Position numbers and translations under genes: made by a program
Assembly (NCBI GenBank): GCA_030690705.1
Contig: JAUYGE010000095.1
Location: forward strand, 1-11,399
Length of the DNA: 11,399 bases
Origin: Dehalococcoidia bacterium
GTDB lineage: Bacteria; Chloroflexota; Dehalococcoidia; JAENJB01
Reading direction: 5' to 3'
The notes under the pieces: generated by a model
The model's database searches: none
What the model was told of the DNA's origin: nothing
Seen by the model: only the letters and a program-made list of their open reading frames with translations
Shown: positions 1 to 6,800 of the stretch, in pieces
Layout: every line of letters starts with the position of its first letter
Numbering within the stretch: the first letter of the stretch is position 1

Positions 1-317
1 GAGTATTCAGGAGGTATCACCAGGGCTACCCTGGCCTTGCCCGATTCGATACGTTCGGTAATATCAGCATAGTCAGTGGCATAGAAGTTAACGGAGAAGA
101 ACTCCGTCTGGCGGAAGCTCTCAATGAGTTCGCGGCTCTCCACAGTATTGCTCGCGTCCCAGATCACCATCGGAACATTTTTGATATCGGTGCTCAGAGC
201 GTAGCCAAAGAGGCCCATCTCAATTATGGGTATGACCATGATCATTGCCATTGTACGCCGGTCACGTCTGAGCTGGATAAATTCCTTTAGAATGATGCTG
301 ATAATACGTTGCCACAT
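1..317 (-). CDS. ABC-2 type permease, N-terminal part (runs off left edge)
   Basis: Translating the minus strand from the ATG at 317-315 gives about 105 residues before the window ends. It begins MWQRIISIILKEFIQLRRD, followed by a hydrophobic stretch (MAMIMVIPIIEMGLFGYAL, about residues 23-41) and then a soluble region with IPPEY near residue 105. An amphipathic start, a first membrane helix and a large extracytoplasmic domain are the normal N-terminus of YbhS/YbhR/YhhJ-type ABC-2 permeases, which form the membrane channel of drug or solute exporters. The start follows the ATPase stop by 13 bases, with AAAGGA about eight bases upstream, so the two are almost certainly co-transcribed. The C-terminal membrane helices and any second permease are outside the window. 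The substrate cannot be told from this fragment. Confidence 0.85.
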   Translation of the reverse strand, partial: MWQRIISIILKEFIQLRRDRRTMAMIMVIPIIEMGLFGYALSTDIKNVPMVIWDASNTVESRELIESFRQTEFFSVNFYATDYADITERIESGKARVALVIPPEY

Positions 318-330
318 GGTCAGGTTCCTT

Positions 331-2289
331 TCATGCCTTCGGGCCAGTTGGAGATATCGCTTGTCCTTCGTGCTCTTCGACCAGCGAGATAAACACGTCC
401 TCCATCGCAAAAGGTATGCGGCTGACACTGTAGACGGAAACGTTGCCGCTTTCTAACAGCCCCTTGATTTCTGGAGACGCAGTTGTGGCATCGTCAACCG
501 TGACGTGGATGGTGCTGCCGAATAAGCTCACCTGGCGATAGCGAGCATCCGCGGAGAGCAGTTGCAGTGCTCGGGCATAGTCCGAACTGACGACTTCGGC
601 CAGTTGGCCTTTCACGCGCTCTGTTTTTAGTTGCAGTGGGCTCCCCAGGGCGACCAGTTTCCCCCGGTACATCAGGCCCAGCCGGTGACAGTGCTCTGCC
701 TCATCCATGTAGTGAGTAGTGATGAACATCGTCGTGCCTTTGAAGGCCAGTTCCTGTATCAGTTCCCAGAAAGAGCGACGGGAAAGCGGGTCAACCCCGG
801 CGGTTGGTTCATCCAGGAAGATAACCTCCGGACCATGGATAATGGTGCAGCCCAGCGCCAACCGCTGTTTCCAGCCTCCCGACAACTCGAGGGGCATTAG
901 TTTCTCCTTGCCCCGGAGTCCGGCCATGTCCAGGACCCATTTTTTCCTTTCCTCCAATTGTGATGCAGAGAGTCCATAGAGACCGCCGTAGAGGTTCATA
1001 TTCTCCTCCACGGTAAGGTCTGTAAAGAGGGAAAACTTCTGCGACATGTAGCCCATCTTTGAGTGTACTACTCCGGCTTCCCTCGCCATGTCCTGGCCCA
1101 GCACCAGGGCGCTCCCTGAGGTCGGCGCTAGGAGCCCGGTGATCATGCGTATGGTGGTGGTCTTTCCCGAGCCGTTGGGCCCCAGGAGGCCGAAGATCTC
1201 ACCCCGCCTCACCTCGAAGCTCACCCGATCAACCGCGGCGAAGTCGCCGAACCTTCGCGTCAGTTCCGAGACCCTGACGGTGACCGCACTCCGGCCATGT
1301 TCTTGTGCCGGTGCGCCTGTGAAGTCTTTATGCGGACCCGGGCTGGCGGTTTTCGTTTCAGGTCCGGCGAGGCGAATCACGAAGGCGTCCTCCAGGCTGG
1401 GAAGCACGGGCCTTACGCTCTCTATGGTCACACCTTCCCGCTCAAGCAATTTCTCGACTTCCGGGCGGCGTTTTCCGGCGTCATCCACCACAACGTGGAT
1501 GGTGTCGCCGAATAAATGGGGAACACCGCAGAAGGGCGCTTGCCCCAGGGTTGCTACTGCCCTGGGAACCGGACTGGCTCTGATTTCCAGAATTTCGCCA
1601 GCCATTTTGGTTTTCAGGCGCTGGGGCGTATCACAGGCGATGACCTGGCCCTGATGCATGAAGGCGACTCTATTGAACCTTTCCGCTTCGTCGAGATACG
1701 GGGTTGACACCAGCACAGTGATGCCCCGTGACAGAAAGCCGGTGATTATCTTCCAGAAATCGCGCCGTGAAACCGGGTCGATTCCGGTAGTGGGCTCATC
1801 AAGAAAAATGACTTCCGGCTCGTGAATCAGACTGCAGGCGAGCGCCAGCTTCTTCTGCATGCCCCCGGACAGGTGCTCGGCCTGTCGTCTTCGAAACGGT
1901 TCCAGGCGGCAGAAACTCAGGAGTTCTTTCTTGCGCTGCTCAATCGCGTCCCGCGGGATGTTGCGCAGCCGGGCGAAGAAGTCCAGGTTTTCTTCCACCG
2001 TTAGCGTGGGGTAAAGATTGAACCGTTCTGACATGTAGCCGATTCTTTCCCTAATGCTGGCTGCCTGTTCCACGGTGTCCATGCCGAGAATGCTCGCCTT
2101 GCCGGCGGAGGGCAGACTCAGAGTGCAGAGCATCTGAATAGTGGTGGTCTTACCCGCGCCATCGGCGCCCACCAGCCCGAATATCTCTCCCCGTTCAACT
2201 CTCAGGTCCAGACCGCTCACGGCGTGAACCTTGCCGTATCTCTTTTGGAGACCGCTGGTCTCGATGGCCGGGATATTTGTGGGCGTCAA
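331..2289 (-). CDS. Fused double ATP-binding subunit of an ABC exporter (YbhF-like)
   Basis: A 652-residue protein with two nucleotide-binding domains in one chain, driving an ABC-2 exporter. NBD1 has Walker A at 41-49 (GADGAGKTT), signature LSGGM at 140-144 and Walker B FLDEP ending at 166. NBD2 has Walker A at 370-378 (GPNGSGKTT), Q-loop Gln417, signature LSGGW at 469-473, Walker B Asp493-Glu494 and H-loop His526. This tandem arrangement next to a HlyD-like protein and an ABC-2 permease is that of E. coli YbhF. NBD1 looks degenerate: its Q-loop reads GYMSE (Glu88 where NBD2 has Gln) and its H-loop reads STPY (Pro197 where NBD2 has His). The start is a TTG at 2289-2287, chosen because a GGAGG lies nine bases upstream, overlapping the end of the preceding gene, and because the protein then starts just ahead of the usual first beta strand. 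Five bases separate it from the upstream stop. Family certain; substrate unknown. Confidence 0.95.
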   Translation of the reverse strand: MTPTNIPAIETSGLQKRYGKVHAVSGLDLRVERGEIFGLVGADGAGKTTTIQMLCTLSLPSAGKASILGMDTVEQAASIRERIGYMSERFNLYPTLTVEENLDFFARLRNIPRDAIEQRKKELLSFCRLEPFRRRQAEHLSGGMQKKLALACSLIHEPEVIFLDEPTTGIDPVSRRDFWKIITGFLSRGITVLVSTPYLDEAERFNRVAFMHQGQVIACDTPQRLKTKMAGEILEIRASPVPRAVATLGQAPFCGVPHLFGDTIHVVVDDAGKRRPEVEKLLEREGVTIESVRPVLPSLEDAFVIRLAGPETKTASPGPHKDFTGAPAQEHGRSAVTVRVSELTRRFGDFAAVDRVSFEVRRGEIFGLLGPNGSGKTTTIRMITGLLAPTSGSALVLGQDMAREAGVVHSKMGYMSQKFSLFTDLTVEENMNLYGGLYGLSASQLEERKKWVLDMAGLRGKEKLMPLELSGGWKQRLALGCTIIHGPEVIFLDEPTAGVDPLSRRSFWELIQELAFKGTTMFITTHYMDEAEHCHRLGLMYRGKLVALGSPLQLKTERVKGQLAEVVSSDYARALQLLSADARYRQVSLFGSTIHVTVDDATTASPEIKGLLESGNVSVYSVSRIPFAMEDVFISLVEEHEGQAISPTGPKA

Positions 2290-2294
2290 CCCCC

Positions 2295-3387
2295 TTATCC
2301 TCCAGAACTGGTTATGATTCGCGCATCGGCGGGCATGCCTGGCTTCAGCTTCTGGTCCGGGTTAGCGAGGGTGATTTTGACTGCAAAGACCGTTTTTTCT
2401 CGCTCCTCTTTCAACTGCACGTTCCTCGGTGTGAACAGCGCCTGAGGGGCAATATGTACCACTGCGCCTGAGAAGCTGGCGCCGGGATACGAGTCCACGG
2501 AGACAATCACCTTCTGCCCGAGTCTTACCAGTCCGATCTTGCTTTCGGGGACGTAGCCAGTGAGGGTTACCTGGTCCAGTTCGGTGATGGTCAGGATAGG
2601 GGCGCCGGCCTTAGCTATTTCCCCGACTTCAGCATGCCGGGCGGACACCACTCCCGAGATGGGCGAGGAAGTGGAGAGTTTGCTGATCTGGATGTCGATG
2701 ACCTCCAGCGACGCCCTGACCTGTTCGACCTGTCCTTCGGCCGCTTTCACCGCAGCTGCTGCTATCTGATAGGCGGAGTCGGCCTGGTCTACTGCCGCCT
2801 TTATCGTCTGAGGGTTATCCCTGATCGCCAGCAAGGCGTCGAGTTTTGCCTGAGCGAGATCGCGCTGAAGTACCGACTGCTTCTTCACAATGTCCCCTTC
2901 GGTCCCCGCTGCGAATTCCTGCCCTAATCTGAGCTGCATAACCAGTTGAGCCAGGTCCATCTCACCCCGAGCGGCAACAATCCTACCCTCCAGTTCCAGC
3001 GGACTGGCCTGCAGGTCAAGGGCATTCTGCCGGGCCCTCCTGGCGCCTTCCTGAGATGCGACGGCCTGCTCCAACGAGTACCTGGGCCAGCCGGACGCTT
3101 GCCTCCGCTTGCCGTTTCTGTGCCCTGAGGAGGGAGTCGTCCAGCTTGACCAGCGTTGCGCCGGCTTTTACACTGTCGCCCTCCCCGGCGGCTATTTCCA
3201 CAATGCGTCCACCAGCCTCAAAGGCGATGGCGACGTCCCTGGCCTCGACGAATCCCGAGGTGAGAATGTCGGTGGATACCTCCCTGGAAGCGGAGCTAAT
3301 GAACCACCATATGCCGGTTGACACAAGCGCTACCGCAACAGCGAGGATTGTTGCCAATCTGATTCGTTTCATACTGTCCTCTTTCAT
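2295..3387 (-). pseudogene. HlyD/YbhG-type membrane fusion protein, frameshifted as given
   Basis: Periplasmic-adaptor or membrane-fusion subunit of the exporter. It is read in two frames. The 5' part (3387 to 3016, 123 codons) carries an N-terminal membrane anchor (about residues 10-30, ending IWWFISS), the first half of the biotinyl-lipoyl-like domain (FEAGGRIVEIAAGEGDSVKAG) and the beginning of a coiled coil (KRQAEASVRLAQ). The 3' part (about 3074 to 2295) continues that coiled coil with LEQAVASQEGARRAR, then the second lipoyl half (SPISGVVSARHAEVG), the beta-barrel (LTGYVPESKIGLV) and the FTPRNVQLKEER segment typical of YbhG-like proteins. Homology is continuous across a break near 3073-3081, where seven bases separate CAG(Gln) and TTG(Leu) and a multiple of three is expected. 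This is either a real frameshift or a sequencing/assembly error. Two starts are possible: ATG 3387 (AAGGA upstream) or ATG 3372 (AGAGG five bases upstream). It is first in the operon. Confidence 0.85.
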
Positions 3388-3403
3388 CGGATTCCTTCGA
3401 GAA

Positions 3404-3531
3404 TGTCATCCTGAGGCCATCCCGATGTATCGGGAGGCCGAAGGATCCACCCTCGGCCCCACAACCGGGGCGGATTCCCTTCGGCAAGCTCAGGGCAGGC
3501 TTTCGTTCTGCTTTGCGAACTCAGAATGACA
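3404..3531. repeat. MITE-like structured inverted-repeat element
   Basis: The ends are imperfect inverted repeats: TGTCATCCTGA at 3404-3414 and TCAGAATGACA at 3521-3531, matching at 10 of 11 positions when one is reversed. Inside are nested palindromes: CCCGAT/ATCGGG with a two-base loop (3421-3434, flanked by GGCC on both sides), CCGAAGG/CCTTCGG (3438-3444 with 3478-3484), and GCCCC/GGGGC (3456-3460 with 3467-3471). There is no coding capacity. GAA flanks both ends and could be a short target duplication, but three bases prove nothing. The TGTCATTCTGAG-type end resembles dispersed non-coding repeats found in many bacterial genomes, so I call it MITE-like. It lies between the exporter operon's candidate promoter and its start codon. 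Confidence 0.6.
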
Positions 3532-3872
3532 GAAAAGACGGTTTTCATTCTTCGTCTTAATGTACAGCGTCGTAGAATCAGTAGTCAATAAGAGAGATGT
3601 AAGTGATTGAACGATTTATCAAGTTGGGGGTCCGGCCTGTCGGCCTGGCAGATGAGCTGGGGACGATCGAATATGCGCGAAGGTGGTGAAGATAGCTGGA
3701 GGAAGGAGAAACCAGCCTTTTTCTTGTAGCAACGATGAGATGGGGAGTCCGCTGCAATCACAGGCAATCTGCCTGGACTGCTTCCCGCACCGCCGGTCTT
3801 CCGCGTGGTCGCCTGTGGGTGGAGGATGTGGCCGGATTGCAGTTGTGTGGGCCGGCTATTCGTAATCGAGCC
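3532..3872. other. Intergenic region between exporter operon and giant repeat gene
   Basis: About 340 bases without a convincing gene. Short open frames here lack ribosome sites and recognisable sequence. The only supportable element is the candidate promoter near 3559-3588, which fires leftward into the exporter operon. A six-base hairpin (CAGGCA/TGCCTG, 3761-3775) lies downstream of the giant gene's stop but has no T-tract, so I do not call a terminator for that gene. Confidence 0.5.
3559..3588 (-). promoter_or_regulatory. Candidate sigma-70 promoter for the exporter operon
   Basis: On the minus strand TTGACT (3588-3583) is followed after 18 bases by TACATT (3564-3559), giving 5/6 and 4/6 matches to the sigma-70 consensus. 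Transcription would start near 3552, making a leader of about 165 bases that includes the whole inverted-repeat element at 3404-3531. This is a prediction from motif and position only. Confidence 0.35.
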
Positions 3873-6800
3873 TCACTTTTTAGCTTGCTCTTTGGCTTCC
3901 CTTTTCCGTCGCTCTTCAGCCTCTTTGGCTTTCCTCGCCTCTTCGGCTTTGTTGACGGCTTTGACTACAAGTTCCTCAAAGGACTTTCTTGCTGCCTCAA
4001 TGGACTGTTTCACCTCTTTGCCGGCTTCTTCGGCCCGGCTGGCGGCCTGCAGGGCGGCAGCCTGCAGCGTCGCGGCGGCTTGAGAGGTCTCTCTTACGGC
4101 AGCTTCAGCGGCTTCTCTGGCCTCTCTGGCGGCTTGTTCAGCAGCCTGCTGCGCCGACTTGCTGGCCTGCTGGGCAGTGGCTATGGCCTGGTCCGCCGCG
4201 CTTCTGGCTATGGAGATGGAGTCACTTGCCAGCCTGCTTTCGTTTTCAGCCCGGGCCGCAGCTTCCTCGTAAGCCAGCCTGGCAGCTTCTGCCGTAGCTT
4301 TGGCCTGTTTGCCCATTTCTTCGACTCTACTGACCGCCTTGTCGAAATCCGCGGCCGCTCTGATGGTAGTCGCCGCAGCCTGACTGGCCTCCTTTATGGC
4401 GGCGTCGGCGGCTTCCCTCGCTGCTCTGGTTGACTGTTCAGCAGCCATCTGTGCCGACTTGCTGGCCTCCTCAGCGGTAAGTATGGCCTGGTCTGCCGCG
4501 CTTCTGGCTGCGGAGGTGGCGTCACTTGCCACCCTGTTTACGTTTTCAGCCCTGGCTACGGCTTCATCGTAAGCGGTCCTGGCGGCCTCTGCGGCGGACT
4601 TGACCTGCCTGCCCGTTTCTTCAACCATGCTTATGGCCTTGTCGAAATCCGCCTTGGACGTCTGGGAGGCTCTCTGCGTCCACTCGCTGACTTCCTCAGC
4701 GCGGCTCATTGCCTCCCTGGCTACTCTGGTGGCAGCATCAGCCGTTTCCTTGGCGGACTGGCCGATTTCCTCGGCGCGGCTGGCGGCCTGCTGTGATGCT
4801 GCCTGAGCTGCCTCGGCGGCCTGGGTGGCCCCCCTTATGGCCATCTCGACGGCCTCCCTGGCTGCCCTGACCGCTTGGTCCGTAGCGATCTGTGTGGCCT
4901 TGCTGGCGTCTTTGGCGATGATTATGGCTCTGATGGTGGCTTCATCTGCGGCGCTCTTGGCTGCGGCGGTAGCAGCCCTCGCCAGTTTGCTTTCATCTTC
5001 GACCCGGGCCACAGCCTCCTCGTAGGCCGTCTTGGCTACCTGGGCGGCGAACTTCGCCTGTTTGCCCGTGTCCTCGACCACGTCTATAGCGCTGTCGAAA
5101 TCAGCCTTCAGTTCCTCGAATCCCTTCTGTGTGGCCTTGCCTATTTCCTCGGCGTGGCTCACTGCCTCCCTGGCCGCTCTGGCTGCCGCCTCAGCCGTGT
5201 CCCCGGCTGCCTTGCCGATTTCTTCGGCCCGGCTGGTCGCTTGTTGCGATGCCGCACGGACAGTCTCGACTGCCTCCCCTGCCTGTCTCATTACTGCCTC
5301 TGCGGCTTCCCTGGCTTCCACGGCCGCCTGTTCAGCAGCCATCTGTGCGTTCTTGCTGGCATCCTGAGCGCTGGTGATGGCTTCATCCGCCGCGCTTCTC
5401 GCCTCTGATGCGGCGGTTCTTGCCAGTCTGCTTTCTTCTTCAGACCGTGTCACAGCTCCCTCATAGGCCATTCTGGCAGATTCGGCAGCGGCCTTCATCT
5501 GCCTGCCTGTCTCTTCGACTATGCCTGTCGCCTTGTCAAAGTCCGCCTTCAGTTCGTCAAGGCTGTTCTGAGTCCACCTGCCTATTTCCTCGGCGCGTCT
5601 TGAAGCTTGCTGCGCCGCCGCTCTGGCTGCCTGCTGGGCGGCCTGAGCCGCCTCGCTGGCTCCCTTCATCGCGGATTCCGCTGCTCCTCTGGCTACTCTG
5701 GTGGCGTCTTCAGCTGTTTCTCTGGCTGACCTGGCGATTTCTTCGGCCTGGCCGACGGCCTGCTGTGCTGCCTGCTGGGCGGCCTGTGTTGCCTCGGTAG
5801 CCTCCCTTACCGCGGCCTCAGCGGCCTCGCGGGTTATCTTTGCCACCTGTTCTGCCGTCTCCATCGCAGCCATCGTTGCCTCTTCAGCTGATTCTCTGGC
5901 TGACCTGGCGATTTCCTCCGCGCGGCTGATAACCTGTTGCGCCGCAGCCTGAGCGGCCTGGACGGCCGCAGCGGCCTCTCTCGTAGCCAGCGCGGCAGCC
6001 TCCCTGGCTACTGCGGTTGCCTGCTCCGCGGCCAAGCGGGCGGACTTGCCGGCATCCTGGGCCGCGATGGTGGCTGCCTCTGCCGCGCTCTTTGCCTCCG
6101 CTGTCGCCGACCTCGCCAGTTTACCCTCGTCTTCCGCCCTGGTTACGGCTTCGTTGTAGGCTCTTCTGGCAGCTTCAGCAGCCGTCTTAGCGTGTTTGCC
6201 TGTTTCTTCGACCAGGCCCGTCGCTTTATCGAAATTCGCTTTGGATTCCTCAAAGGCCTTCTGAGTCCACCTGCTGACTTCCTCGGCGCGAGTCATTGCC
6301 TCCCTCGCCATCCTGGTCGCGGCCGCGGCTGTTTCCCTGGCTGACTTGCTCGTGTTGCTGCTCTCCTCAGCCCGGCTTGTGGCTTCACGCAGTGCCGACT
6401 GGACTGTTTGAGCGGCCTCGCCGGCCTCCCTTATCGCCGCCTCGGCGGCCTCTCTGGCCACCGTAGACGCCTGTTCGGCGGCAAGCTGCGCTGACTTGCT
6501 GGCATCCTGAGACGCGATGGTGGCTGCCTCCGCCGCGCTCTTGGCCGCCGCCGCCGCTGCCCTTGCCAGCCGGCCTTCGTCCTCAGCCCTGGCCACAGCT
6601 TCCTCGTAAGCTTCTCTGGCGGCCTCGGCAGTGGTCTTCGCCTGTTTGCCCATGTCTTCGACCAGGCCCGTCGCCCTATCGAAAGCCGTTTTGGATTCCT
6701 CAAGAGCCCTCATCGTCCCCTTGCTGGCTTCCTCGGCGCGGCTGGCCGCCTCCCTCGCTGTTCTGGTGATATCTTCCGCACGGCTTGTGGCTTCCTGCAC

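Noticed and set aside
1088..1654. 188-codon plus-strand open frame opposite the double ATPase
   Set aside because: The minus frame carries all ABC ATPase motifs over this interval; the plus frame has no recognisable sequence.
3761..3775. CAGGCA/TGCCTG hairpin as terminator of the giant gene
   Set aside because: It has a six-base stem, no T-tract on the minus strand, and lies about 100 bases past the stop.
3735..4433. Long plus-strand open frames opposite the giant gene (also 4875-5408, 6925-7500, 8122-8973)
   Set aside because: These are antisense shadows. Ala/Glu/Lys/Arg-rich codons on the minus strand rarely create stops on the other strand. Their translations are low-complexity Leu/Ser/Ala/Pro and lack ribosome sites, while the minus frame shows a clear repeat structure.
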